In this document: positions 1-8,215 of the stretch, one piece after another
Layout: the number at the start of each line of letters is the position of its first letter
Position numbering within the stretch: position 1 is the stretch's first letter
DNA from: a virus
Reading direction: 5' to 3' (one strand)
DNA length: 35,870 nt
IMG/VR virus record: IMGVR_UViG_3300048065_000257
Coordinates: 1 to 35,870 of that record
The notes under the pieces: model-generated
What the model saw: the letters and a program-made list of their open reading frames with translations, nothing else
Told to the model about the DNA's origin: nothing
Databases searched by the model: none
Translations under genes and position numbers: made by a program

Positions 1-1347
1 TCCGCTTTTTAATTTAGCAAAAACAGAAAAGGTGTAAGTTAAATTTTGTGTAATAGAAACTGTATTTCTCATCACGTGAGTATCAGTTGTTGAGTTTTCT
101 ATTAAACTTGTAGCGTTTAAATTACCACTTGGAGAAATAACAGAATTTTCGACTGTTGTAACCCTATAATTAAATCTATTATTGTTTGCGTCTTCATAAA
201 ACAATTCTGAATACGTTATGAGGTTACTCCGAGTAGGTTCAAGTAAAAGCGAAGGGCAACTTGCACCACCGCTATAATCTAATCTTGGTAAATCTTCTAA
301 TATACCCGCTTTACCAGTTGTTGCACCACTTTCAATATAGTCAGTAGCTACTAAACCTTGTTCTAATTGAGCGTCCTTAATTGTTATTGCAACTGTACCT
401 GTTCCTGTATATGAAACACTACCATTATTATCGGTAGGGTAGAATACTGATGCGCTACCACTACTTGGAGTCAAAATAGTTGCAGAACACTTATAAAACC
501 CATTGCTTGTTGCTTCAATCTTGGTGTCAATAAAAGAAGGATTTGCTGCGCCTAATGTTCCATTTGCTACATCAAAAAAAGCATAGGTAAACCCACCTAA
601 CCTCATTGCTAAATAATCAACTGTACCTGCTTTTGCCTCAACACTTAATGTAAAAATAGTTGAAGCAGGAGTTGTTCCTCCCCAATAGATATAGTGGCTT
701 CCGCTTGTAGTATTATCAGTAATTTCCCAAGCACCATTAGATAACGCTACTGAAAGATTTGATTTAGCCCAAACACCATTGCTAAAGTCATTAGAATGAG
801 TCAAAAGATTCTCTCTACCCTTTTCAATTAGTCCGCTTTTATTAACTCGTGTTGCAGCTAAATTAGAGCCTCTGTTAAAAGTAAAATCAGCAGGTAATTC
901 ATCAACTTCAATAACTGATACGTTGTCTATTGAGCCAACAAATCCTGAAGGGCCTGACCTTGGACCTGACGAAGAAAAAAAAGTATTATATTCTAAATAT
1001 TCAGTATATATACCAACCTCATTTCTTTGAACTCCACTATTAGCGCCTAATGTCATAGAAATACTACCGGATGTTATCGAAATTATTTCAAATTTTATTT
1101 TATATTTTTTACCTAAAACTATAGGAATGATTTGTTGTAATGTATTATAAGCAGTCGTGTTTGCAATTGCTTTACCATTTGAAATAGACCAACCAGTTGG
1201 TTTAAACCAATCACTATCTGTGTCAAACGTACCATTTAAAACAAGTTCCCCTGAAATAGGAATTGGCTTTGGTTTTACACTATACAACTTACCATCTTCA
1301 ATAGCTGATGGTATCATTACTAAACTTGCATCATCATATAAACTCAT
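1..1347 (-). CDS. Tail fibre / LamG-like receptor-binding protein A (partial, C-terminus off window)
   Basis: The frame starts at the ATG at 1347 and stays open to base 1 (449 codons), so the C-terminus is missing. It shares landmarks with the fibre genes at 33-36 kb: an N-terminal 'ASLVMIPS', then 'ATRVNKSGLIEK', 'PRLDY', and 'CPSLLLEPTRSNL' in the second half. Unlike those, it has an insert at about residues 33-150, with 'NGTFDTDSDW' and 'ISNGKA', resembling a carbohydrate-binding beta-sandwich. The likely role is host-surface recognition at the tail or virion surface. The start overlaps the preceding gene by 4 nt (ATGA). Family resemblance is by eye; receptor binding is inferred. Confidence 0.8.
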   Translation of the reverse strand, partial: MSLYDDASLVMIPSAIEDGKLYSVKPKPIPISGELVLNGTFDTDSDWFKPTGWSISNGKAIANTTAYNTLQQIIPIVLGKKYKIKFEIISITSGSISMTLGANSGVQRNEVGIYTEYLEYNTFFSSSGPRSGPSGFVGSIDNVSVIEVDELPADFTFNRGSNLAATRVNKSGLIEKGRENLLTHSNDFSNGVWAKSNLSVALSNGAWEITDNTTSGSHYIYWGGTTPASTIFTLSVEAKAGTVDYLAMRLGGFTYAFFDVANGTLGAANPSFIDTKIEATSNGFYKCSATILTPSSGSASVFYPTDNNGSVSYTGTGTVAITIKDAQLEQGLVATDYIESGATTGKAGILEDLPRLDYSGGASCPSLLLEPTRSNLITYSELFYEDANNNRFNYRVTTVENSVISPSGNLNATSLIENSTTDTHVMRNTVSITQNLTYTFSVFAKLKSG

Positions 1348-1658
1348 AGTAAATTGTTTAATTCGTTAATAGTACACGTTCTTGCTTCTGCATCTCCTCC
1401 ATCTGCTTCACATCTTGTATCATAAGCCTCAAATAATAACCTACCAACATCTTGACTTGGAAATGTTCTTAATTTTTGACTTACACATTCAAAAGACTCT
1501 ATATAGCCTCCATTTTGTTCTGCTCTTTCTCTTACAAAAGCAACATCATATATATAAAATACACCATCTCCCCAATCTTTAGAGTTTGCTAATGCACTTC
1601 CTTCACCCCACCAAGTTGTTGTGTATATTGCTCCGTAACCTTTTTCGTCGATTGCCAT
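1344..1658 (-). CDS. Conserved hypothetical virion-module protein, 104 aa
   Basis: Short soluble protein rich in aromatics at its N-terminus ('YTTTWWGEG') with a Cys-containing C-terminal half. It has no transmembrane segment or signal peptide. It sits between the head-tail connector genes and fibre A in the late operon, and its stop overlaps the fibre start (ATGA). I do not recognise the family. The position suggests a neck, tail-tip or fibre-attachment component, but this is inference only. Confidence 0.7.
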   Translation of the reverse strand: MAIDEKGYGAIYTTTWWGEGSALANSKDWGDGVFYIYDVAFVRERAEQNGGYIESFECVSQKLRTFPSQDVGRLLFEAYDTRCEADGGDAEARTCTINELNNLL

Positions 1659-1664
1659 TTTTTA

Positions 1665-1790
1665 TTATTTGTTAAATACTTTATGCAATATCCTATTGCC
1701 CTTATCAGTATTTTTTATTTTATCTAAATACTTCTTTAATTTTATAATATTAACCTTTTTAGGTTTGTATATGTTAACGTCTTTATTCAT
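1665..1790 (-). CDS. Small basic protein, 41 aa
   Basis: ATG at 1790 overlaps the stop of the preceding gene (TAATG) and the frame ends at TAA 1665-1667. The product is lysine-rich ('KPKKVNIIKLKKYLDKIK') and predicted to be helical. The tight coupling and lack of any other gene in this gap support it as real. Function is unknown. Confidence 0.5.
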   Translation of the reverse strand: MNKDVNIYKPKKVNIIKLKKYLDKIKNTDKGNRILHKVFNK

Positions 1791-2308
1791 TATATGTACC
1801 AGCCTCCTGTGTAATTAACATCTCTGTCTGGGTGCATATCTTCATTACTGCTACTAGTGTATTCTGGATATAAATTAGAATAATTACATATATAATCTAG
1901 AAACCTCTTAGTATAAAACTCAGCAGTATCATTCATTCTCTGACCTAAATAAGTCATGTCATCGTGTGTTGCTGTCTCAGTATTCTCTGAAATATGTTTC
2001 CCAACACCTCCATTAGTGATAGAGAACGTGATATAAGGCAGTATAGTTGACTGTGTATACCATATAAGCATAGGCTTTATATAGTCGTCTAATAACGTCT
2101 TATAATTAACGTACTCTGTAGTTAAAATGTCACCGCTAATAACTAGCTGTTGCATTTTCTTATATAGCTTACCGCCTAAGTAGTTTTGTATGTGTAAATC
2201 CTGAGCAACCTCAATGTATTGTACAATCTTACTAGAGTCAACATTGCCTTCAATCATTGACCTTTTCTTTAGGTCTGATACGCTTATGAATAGTGCTTTC
2301 TTTGCCAT
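1790..2308 (-). CDS. Putative head-tail connector / adaptor protein, 172 aa
   Basis: The N-terminus 'ISVSDLKKRSMIEGNVDSSK' followed by 'LHIQNYLGGKLYKKM' matches the small DUF6712-like proteins that follow portal genes in Bacteroidota phages. These are thought to act like gp6-type connectors that build the ring under the portal. It is mostly helical, with no membrane segment. The gene follows the portal gene directly (shared base at 2308) and overlaps the next start, so it is translationally coupled. The connector role is inferred from position and family memory. Confidence 0.6.
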   Translation of the reverse strand: MAKKALFISVSDLKKRSMIEGNVDSSKIVQYIEVAQDLHIQNYLGGKLYKKMQQLVISGDILTTEYVNYKTLLDDYIKPMLIWYTQSTILPYITFSITNGGVGKHISENTETATHDDMTYLGQRMNDTAEFYTKRFLDYICNYSNLYPEYTSSSNEDMHPDRDVNYTGGWYI

Positions 2309-3528
2309 TACTCCTCTTCGTCTTTAGGTTCAACTTCAGATTCTTCTGGAGACTCTTCAACCTCTACTTGTGAGCTTAGTTTCTCTCCAGTTTCTTCTTC
2401 TCTTTTTACTTTAGTAGAGATATTGTCTAATTCTGTAAACTCAATAGGCTGTAATGTTATAAAGTATAAGTCTAAATCAATTCCATTGAAATTCAATATT
2501 TCTTCTAGGGCTTCTATAATACCATCTTGTAAAGGTCTTATAATTACGTTATCCATAAGCACAGCAGCAGTTCTTAATTCTTCTGCATTGTTACCAAAAC
2601 CTGTATTGTCTTTAATACCTAGTAGTATAGGAGAAACAATACCGTGACCTAACATAATCTTTTCTCTAGCTTCATCAGACATAAATTGATATTGTGCATG
2701 AGCGTCAGGCAAGTGAATAGGCTCTATGTCAGCCTTTGTATCTTGTGACTCGTTAAATGCAATTATAAATTTACCTGCATTGCTAGAACCTGAGAACTTC
2801 TCATATATCTTACGCTCTAAAGCTGCTTGAGTTTCTTCAGGTGGTGTGCCATTATTGAAGTTAATCAATAAACTTGGTTGCAGACCATTCTTAATGTTGT
2901 TTATATGATAATTAGAAACCTCTTGTTCTAAGTTACAATACTGTAAACAACCATTGTAATCTACAGGGGCATAATAATAAAATCCGCTTCTGTATGGTTT
3001 TACAATATAAAGTTCGTTTTGTTGTTTCTTAGAACCGTTACCAAAAGTAGGTATTCTTTTTGGTTTATCAGTTGTTTTATATTCTGACCACTTAGGATGG
3101 TAGTAATACGCTCTTATAATACCGTTAGAGTCGCATTTCTCAGCTCTAAGAGTCTCCATAGGAAAATGTGATACTTTTAGTATTCTATTCTTTCTTTTGT
3201 TGTATGTTACTTGTATAGCAGCTTGACCTAGCATTTTGTAATCGTGAGCAATACGCTTAACTGTCTTTTTATTAAGTAACTTTCTCATTTCAAGATACTG
3301 CTCAGGTTTTTCTTCTCTATTTGTAGCTTCTAAACCTCTACCTGCAATCATATCAACAATACCATTGATACATCTAGAATTTGTTGGAGAACCCATATAA
3401 TTATCTATGAGTGTCTTAAAATAGTTATTGTCTTCACCATACTTAACCCACTCCTTGTTGTATTGCTCTTCAACAACAGGGGTTTGGTATCCTGACAATT
3501 CTATTACTCTAATGTTTTTACTTTCCAT
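2308..3528 (-). CDS. Phage portal protein, 406 aa
   Basis: The size and features fit a portal, the dodecameric ring at the capsid vertex through which DNA is packaged and ejected. Landmarks are 'WVKYGEDNNYFKTLIDNY' near residue 27, 'INGIVDMIAGRGLE', the central 'YYYAPVDYNG' region, and 'GHGIVSPILLGI' followed by 'GFGNNAEELRTA' near residues 295-320, typical of portals paired with PBSX-type terminases. The last 30 residues are very acidic. Unusually, it lies about 18 kb downstream of the terminase, after capsid and tail tube. Confident as a portal. Confidence 0.85.
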   Translation of the reverse strand: MESKNIRVIELSGYQTPVVEEQYNKEWVKYGEDNNYFKTLIDNYMGSPTNSRCINGIVDMIAGRGLEATNREEKPEQYLEMRKLLNKKTVKRIAHDYKMLGQAAIQVTYNKRKNRILKVSHFPMETLRAEKCDSNGIIRAYYYHPKWSEYKTTDKPKRIPTFGNGSKKQQNELYIVKPYRSGFYYYAPVDYNGCLQYCNLEQEVSNYHINNIKNGLQPSLLINFNNGTPPEETQAALERKIYEKFSGSSNAGKFIIAFNESQDTKADIEPIHLPDAHAQYQFMSDEAREKIMLGHGIVSPILLGIKDNTGFGNNAEELRTAAVLMDNVIIRPLQDGIIEALEEILNFNGIDLDLYFITLQPIEFTELDNISTKVKREEETGEKLSSQVEVEESPEESEVEPKDEEE

Positions 3529-3546
3529 TCTTAATTATATAATAAT

Positions 3547-5238
3547 TTATTGAGGTTGAATCCAAGCTCTGTTGGATATTAAACCTGTGTATCTGTCTTT
3601 CTCTACAAAGAGCATAGGCATTTCATAAAAGTTTAACTGATATACTGGGTCGTATTTTTGAGCTAAAAGCTGAAAATAATATCTACTTGGTGAGTTTTGA
3701 ACGTACTCAGACTGCATAGCATCTTCAGTAGCTATTTGTTTATGAAATACTCTTTGAGTGTTAGTAGACTCTGTACTAACAAAAATCTTACTTCCAACAG
3801 GAGCTATAGTGCTATCCTGATTGTCAATAGGTAATCTATGACTGTGTCTTTCGACAGCAGTATTTACTTGAACTAATGCGTTTGTGTAATTTACAAACCC
3901 AGAACCTTCATAAAATACAGTTGTATTATGAGATAGTATACTCTCTATCCAAGTTTTTCTATCCTCAAAAGTAGTACCTACACTTGGTGAATTAGGTGCA
4001 CTACCATATGTATATACTCTATACATTTCAGAGAATCTAATATAGTTAGCAGACGTATCTTCAACGTGTGTTACAATACCATCTGTACATTTTATTAGTT
4101 GCCAAGTACTTCCGTTCTTGTATATAAAATGATACCTGCTTAAATCATCTACATCAGCAAATGAATCTTCAAAGTCTGTTAATGAAGTTCCTGACTGGTC
4201 TGAATATACGCTATCTCCAACACTAAATCCATATGAAGAGTCTTCTACATATATTGTTCTTTCAAAGTTAGTTATAGGTAATGAATTCTCTTCTCTTAAC
4301 CTTAAAGTAGTTATTGTTTCATTTAACTGATTGTCTCTACCGTTTATAAAGTGAGCATAAGGTCTTTCACCTATATTGTTACCTACAGGGTCGTTCCCAA
4401 AGTCCCTAGATAAATGATTTACTAAGTCTGGGTTTCTGCCATCTAAAAACTGTGCAGAATAACCATAGAAGTTTCCATTATTAGCATTAAAGTCATAGTC
4501 ATATACAGTTATAGCCTCTAATGATGATGGTGAACTGTTAAACGTTCCGTATTCAGCAGAACGAACTTTAAAGTCTCCGAATGTTTCCTCTACTGATTGA
4601 AGGTATGTATAGTTATTACCTAACTTCATTTCACCTCTACCATTATTGTTAGTATCATAAACAACAGAGTTATTTGTAGATTCAACTATAGTATCATCGT
4701 TAAGGTCTGTAAGTAAAGACTTACCTGCTAACGCACTTTGAGGTATAATTGTTGTAGAAGAGCTTGAACCAGTTTCTTCGTTATTAGAACTAGAACCAGA
4801 ACCAGAGCTAGAACCAGAGCTGCCAGAAGAACCAGAGCTAGGGCTGTATCCGCTAATATCATCTTCACCGTATGAAGTTGCATTGTCTGCATCAGTATCA
4901 TCTGGAGCTTCGTATATGAAGTAATCATCTTCATTGTTATATGCTATATAATCATTAGCAGTATTCATCTCACCACTAAATCTAACAATATCTCTATACA
5001 AAGGAATATTGTTATCATACAATATAACAGAAAGAGTTGTTGTTTCTTCTATTGAGTTTAAGAAGTCAACATCGCTTAGTGTAACCACTAATAACTCGTT
5101 TTGAGTATAGCTAAAGCTAGAGGCTTGTATATGCTCTTTAGACTCTTGATTTATTACAGTAACAGATGTTCCAGAACCTTCTCGTCCTGTAACATTTAAT
5201 GTAATGGTTGGTAAGCTATTTACGTCTGCTATTGTCAT
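3547..5238 (-). CDS. Large structural protein with Ser/Gly-rich linker, 563 aa
   Basis: An N-terminal beta-rich domain (about residues 1-120) is joined by a low-complexity Ser/Gly/acidic linker (about 125-160, 'SSGSSGSSSGSG') to a long C-terminal region rich in Tyr, Asn and Asp. This is a modular layout often seen in virion surface or head-fibre proteins. It lies between the tail tube and portal genes. The ATG at 5238 follows the recurrent leader TTGTTATAATATT. The linker encodes a short tandem repeat in the DNA near 4790-4850. I do not recognise the family; a head decoration or fibre role is inference. Confidence 0.7.
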   Translation of the reverse strand: MTIADVNSLPTITLNVTGREGSGTSVTVINQESKEHIQASSFSYTQNELLVVTLSDVDFLNSIEETTTLSVILYDNNIPLYRDIVRFSGEMNTANDYIAYNNEDDYFIYEAPDDTDADNATSYGEDDISGYSPSSGSSGSSGSSSGSGSSSNNEETGSSSSTTIIPQSALAGKSLLTDLNDDTIVESTNNSVVYDTNNNGRGEMKLGNNYTYLQSVEETFGDFKVRSAEYGTFNSSPSSLEAITVYDYDFNANNGNFYGYSAQFLDGRNPDLVNHLSRDFGNDPVGNNIGERPYAHFINGRDNQLNETITTLRLREENSLPITNFERTIYVEDSSYGFSVGDSVYSDQSGTSLTDFEDSFADVDDLSRYHFIYKNGSTWQLIKCTDGIVTHVEDTSANYIRFSEMYRVYTYGSAPNSPSVGTTFEDRKTWIESILSHNTTVFYEGSGFVNYTNALVQVNTAVERHSHRLPIDNQDSTIAPVGSKIFVSTESTNTQRVFHKQIATEDAMQSEYVQNSPSRYYFQLLAQKYDPVYQLNFYEMPMLFVEKDRYTGLISNRAWIQPQ

Positions 5239-5278
5239 AATATTATAACAACAAATAGGTGTTTTTGTTTTATTTAAT

Positions 5279-5310
5279 AAAAAAAGGGCTCTGTGTTAAA
5301 CAGTAGCCCT
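5279..5310 (-). terminator. Intrinsic terminator after the tail tube gene
   Basis: On the minus strand, stem AGGGCT/AGCCCT (5305-5310 with 5285-5290), extended by an inner ACTG/CAGT-type stem, is followed by a 7-T tract (5285-5279). It lies 24 nt after the stop of the 182-aa tail protein. The loop contains a TTAAAC on the plus strand. Confidence 0.8.
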
Positions 5311-5333
5311 CCTTTGTTAAAGATATTTAGTTA

Positions 5334-5882
5334 TTATGGGTTAATAACTGTTGTGTTTACGTCAAAGTCTAATCCAGCTCCTACTATTGCAGAATCTACA
5401 AAGTAAGCAGGCTCTTTTTCTTTTCCTTCAAATGTAATGTTGTAACCATTTAAGTCTCCCATTGCACCACCAGTAGCAGTACCTACAGAAACTTCAACAC
5501 CATTTTGAGCACCAGCTAAACGGAAGTTACCGTTGTAATCCTCAATTAAGATATGTGGTCTTCCATAAGAAAGTAATTTAAGAGCTTTTTGAGTAGCAGC
5601 ATCTTGTTTTTTAAGTGCTATTGTTCCACTCTGAGTCCAGAAAGAAGTTCCATTATCTCTTGAGTTCTCGTTAGTTTCCTCAAAAGTATTGTTATCTCCT
5701 CTTAGCTCGAATTTGTAAACAACAAGGTCAGTTGTTAATGCTGTAACTTGCTCATCAGAATCTAAGTTCGCAAGTACATCAGCGAAAAGTCCAGAAACGA
5801 AGTTTGCAATGTAGATGTTTCTTAATCCACCAACACTCTCTTTACACGCTTCTGTTCTTCCAGTTGCTATATCACAAGGCAT
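5334..5882 (-). CDS. Putative major tail tube protein, 182 aa
   Basis: Compact beta-rich protein of the usual tail-tube size. It starts 'MPCDIATGRTEACKE' and has the charged motif 'FEGKEKEPAYFVD' near residues 150-162, which I associate with major tail proteins of Bacteroidota siphophages. Terminators flank it on both sides, just as at the capsid gene, which fits a protein made in bulk. Such proteins stack as hexameric rings around the tape measure. The assignment rests on size, position and motif memory. Confidence 0.65.
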   Translation of the reverse strand: MPCDIATGRTEACKESVGGLRNIYIANFVSGLFADVLANLDSDEQVTALTTDLVVYKFELRGDNNTFEETNENSRDNGTSFWTQSGTIALKKQDAATQKALKLLSYGRPHILIEDYNGNFRLAGAQNGVEVSVGTATGGAMGDLNGYNITFEGKEKEPAYFVDSAIVGAGLDFDVNTTVINP

Positions 5883-5907
5883 AATTTTATATTTTTATTA
5901 GTTAAAC

Positions 5908-5938
5908 AAAAAAGGGGATGGGATAGACACCCACCCCC
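5908..5938 (-). terminator. Intrinsic terminator after the major capsid gene
   Basis: GC-rich stem on the minus strand: CCCC 5934-5938 and CCC 5930-5932 on the plus strand pair with GGG 5920-5922 and GGGG 5914-5917. A 6-T tract (5913-5908) follows. It sits 23 nt past the capsid stop. Confidence 0.85.
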
Positions 5939-5960
5939 TATATATTAAATGAACAGTTTA

Positions 5961-6887
5961 TTAAGCGTAATAAACAATCTCTGCACCAAATCCGTACTGG
6001 ATACCAGCAGTAAATCGTGCAATTACTCTTACGTTCTGAGAACCATCAAGGTCAGCCATATCTAAAACTTTTACTTGGTTTAAATCAGATAAAACACCTG
6101 TACCGAAGTATAAGTTTGAAGACTGAGCAGCTACCATTTTGTTATCTCCAAGACCGTTAGCCATAAAGATAGAGATTCCATCGAAAGATAACGCTCCGTT
6201 GTCATACCATTGAGTACCTTTGTTGTCAGTACCAGCGTTTGACGTTGCAGCAACACTAAATCCACCTAAAGCTCTAACGTAAGCTTTCATAACGTTTTTA
6301 GAAACGTATAATTTAAGGTCTTCTTTTCCGTAGATAGCAGAAGGAATAGCGTCTACTACTTTCCCCATCTCTTCGATAACGTTAGCAGCAGTAACAGTAG
6401 TTCCAGTTACGCTATTTACAGTTCCATCAGCAGCAAATAAAGTAGTAAATCCATCGAACTGTCCAGCAGTAGCGTTAGCTCCGCTCCAGATAGTGCTTTC
6501 CATTTCTTCAGCTACTTTAGCAGCAACGTGAGCTACTAAATAATCAGCAAAAGATGGAGGTAAGCTGTCAAATGCAGAATATCCCATAGAGATAGCATCC
6601 CAGTCAGAACGAAAATCGTCTTTACAAAGTTGTAAGTTAACTTGGAAAGTTTCTGGCTCAAGAATTCTTTCATCAAGAGTTACAGAAGAGCTGTCTGTAA
6701 AGTCACAAGTGTCATCAGCAATCAAAGTACCTGTAGCAAGTGATTTTATAACAGCTTTAAATTTAATGTTTGGTTTAACGCTTACACCACCATTTTCAAT
6801 AGTGTTAGCAGATAATAATGCAGCAGAGATAAAGCCTTGCAATTTCTCACCAGCATAAGTTGTAGTAATAGTTGTTGTAGTTGCCAT
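5961..6887 (-). CDS. Major capsid protein, 308 aa
   Basis: The size (308 aa), position after an acidic scaffold gene and overall character (Ala/Thr-rich, no membrane segment) fit an HK97-fold capsid protein. Features include a flexible N-terminus ('ATTTTITTTYAG'), 'ILEPETFQVNLQLCKDDF' near residue 80, 'DYLVAHVAAKVAEEME' (spine-helix-like), 'LYVSKNVMKAYVRALG' (P-domain-like) and a C-terminal 'RFTAGIQYGFGAEIVYYA'. The codon choice differs slightly from neighbours, with more GTT/GCA, as expected of a highly expressed gene. A strong terminator follows. Fold assignment is from family knowledge. Confidence 0.85.
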   Translation of the reverse strand: MATTTTITTTYAGEKLQGFISAALLSANTIENGGVSVKPNIKFKAVIKSLATGTLIADDTCDFTDSSSVTLDERILEPETFQVNLQLCKDDFRSDWDAISMGYSAFDSLPPSFADYLVAHVAAKVAEEMESTIWSGANATAGQFDGFTTLFAADGTVNSVTGTTVTAANVIEEMGKVVDAIPSAIYGKEDLKLYVSKNVMKAYVRALGGFSVAATSNAGTDNKGTQWYDNGALSFDGISIFMANGLGDNKMVAAQSSNLYFGTGVLSDLNQVKVLDMADLDGSQNVRVIARFTAGIQYGFGAEIVYYA

Positions 6888-6902
6888 TTTTATTTAAAAT
6901 AA

Positions 6903-7397
6903 TTAATTATTAAACATTTTGTTGAACACTCTGTCTTTAGTAGTCATTGGTCTGTTTCCACCTATAACAAATCTAGCTTTACTTTCTACGCCAGACTCAG
7001 GAGAGTGAGAAATTTCTTCAGCATCTTCTGATAAATCAACATCAGAGCTTAATTCTGCTGGTACTTCTTTTTGGTATTCTTCTTCTTTTTTCATAAGACC
7101 TTCGATAACATCCATAAATTCTTGTTTCATCTTTGATAGGTCTTCTTTAGTTGCGTATTCTGGAGCAGCAGCTTCTTCTTCTACTACCTCTTCTTCTACG
7201 ACTTCTTCTTCAGCTAGCTCAGTAGTTTCTTCTACTACTTCTTCGCTAACTTCTTCTTGAACTTCTTGCTCAACATTTTCTACCACTTCTTCAGAAGATA
7301 ATTCCTCTTTAACTTCCTCAACAGGAGTCTCAGATACTTCCGCCTCAGTAGATAGAAAAACATTTTGCAGCTTTTCTAAAATTTCTGTAGCTTTCAT
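6903..7397 (-). CDS. Capsid scaffold-like acidic protein, 164 aa
   Basis: Extremely Glu/Val-rich in residues 20-78 (repeats of 'EEVVEE'), then a predicted coiled coil around 'LSKMKQEFMDVIEGLMKKEEEY' (about 88-108) and a basic C-terminus ending 'TKDRVFNKMFNN'. An acidic coiled-coil protein with a basic C-terminal tail directly before the capsid gene is the classic scaffold layout. It would guide prohead assembly and be removed by the protease encoded upstream. No sequence family is claimed. Confidence 0.7.
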   Translation of the reverse strand: MKATEILEKLQNVFLSTEAEVSETPVEEVKEELSSEEVVENVEQEVQEEVSEEVVEETTELAEEEVVEEEVVEEEAAAPEYATKEDLSKMKQEFMDVIEGLMKKEEEYQKEVPAELSSDVDLSEDAEEISHSPESGVESKARFVIGGNRPMTTKDRVFNKMFNN

Positions 7398-7454
7398 AAA
7401 TTAAAGGTTTTTATATTAGTATAACAATTAAATTAAAGTTTATTTCATTTTTAT

Positions 7455-7589
7455 CTATTCATCGTCGTCATCAGAATCTGGTATACCAGTAATGACTCCT
7501 ATGCCTTGTTTCCAGTAATGAGCTGCATTGCAATCTTTGCAGCAGCTTATACAGTATGTGTTTTTACATTTACAGTATTTAGCTCTCAT
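7455..7589 (-). CDS. Cys-rich zinc-ribbon-like small protein, 44 aa
   Basis: ATG at 7589, stop TAG 7455-7457. The first 20 residues contain six cysteines in a CxC-x5-C-x2-CC-x2-C pattern, followed by a His, and the C-terminus is acidic ('DSDDDDE'). The pattern suggests a small metal-binding (zinc) fold, perhaps DNA- or protein-binding. It begins 2 nt after the preceding gene and lies before the scaffold gene. I do not know the family. The cysteine spacing argues strongly that the frame is coding. Confidence 0.6.
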   Translation of the reverse strand: MRAKYCKCKNTYCISCCKDCNAAHYWKQGIGVITGIPDSDDDDE

Positions 7590-7590
7590 A

Positions 7591-8214
7591 TTATGCTGAT
7601 TGAGTTTTTTGTATAAAATAGATTATATCCCATACCTTAGCAGTTCCGCCATGAGATTGTATTTTTATTTGAACTCCATTAGAAACAAAGTCCGCATCCG
7701 TATAGTATTGCATAACTTGATGAACACCTTGCTCGACATTGTTTCCTTTGTAGAATTGTTGAACCATGTGCACTCTTCCTATTTCACCAGAACCAACAAG
7801 AACTATATCTAAGTGAGTCTGATTTGCATTAGCTGCACTAGCCTTAAACACAACAGTTGTTATGAAAACGTCATTCTCATTTGTGGAAATTAACTTCTGA
7901 GTGTTTGCATCGTAATAATTAGCACCATCGCTATTTACTATATTACCAGCATTGTTAGGCAATACAACTTGTACTTGGTCTACTAGGTTTAGTTTGTTAT
8001 CAGAATCGTACTCAGTGTCATCAACACGCATCCAGCCTAGCCCTAAAGAGCCAGCACTTTGTGGATAGACTCTTACATTCTCTCCAGAGTGCCCCATATA
8101 AAGACCACTATCAGTCCTAACTAAAGAACCATTCTCTATCCTGCAATTAGACAGCACTTCATCTGTTATATTGTCTACTTTGACTTTGTATGACGTATTG
8201 TGTATTAAAGCCAT
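7591..8214 (-). CDS. Hypothetical beta-rich head-module protein, 207 aa
   Basis: The best start is the ATG at 8214 ('MALIHNTSYKVKVDNIT'), just past the stop of the protease gene. A longer frame to 8295 would overlap that gene. The protein is rich in Val, Asn, Thr and Gly with no membrane segment, suggesting a beta sandwich. It lies between the protease and scaffold genes, so a decoration, head-fibre or capsid-stabilising role is possible. I do not recognise a family. Confidence 0.65.
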   Translation of the reverse strand: MALIHNTSYKVKVDNITDEVLSNCRIENGSLVRTDSGLYMGHSGENVRVYPQSAGSLGLGWMRVDDTEYDSDNKLNLVDQVQVVLPNNAGNIVNSDGANYYDANTQKLISTNENDVFITTVVFKASAANANQTHLDIVLVGSGEIGRVHMVQQFYKGNNVEQGVHQVMQYYTDADFVSNGVQIKIQSHGGTAKVWDIIYFIQKTQSA

Positions 8215-8215
8215 A

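Noticed and set aside
3572-3579. TATTAAAC inside the 563-aa gene (also near 21506 in the terminase gene)
   Set aside because: No G/C tract at the right distance, and coding sequence explains it.
5296-5301. A twelfth TTAAAC element in the tail tube terminator loop
   Set aside because: It has GGG and a 7-nt spacer, but the tract is only 3 nt and the bases between do not match; it may be chance within a terminator stem-loop.
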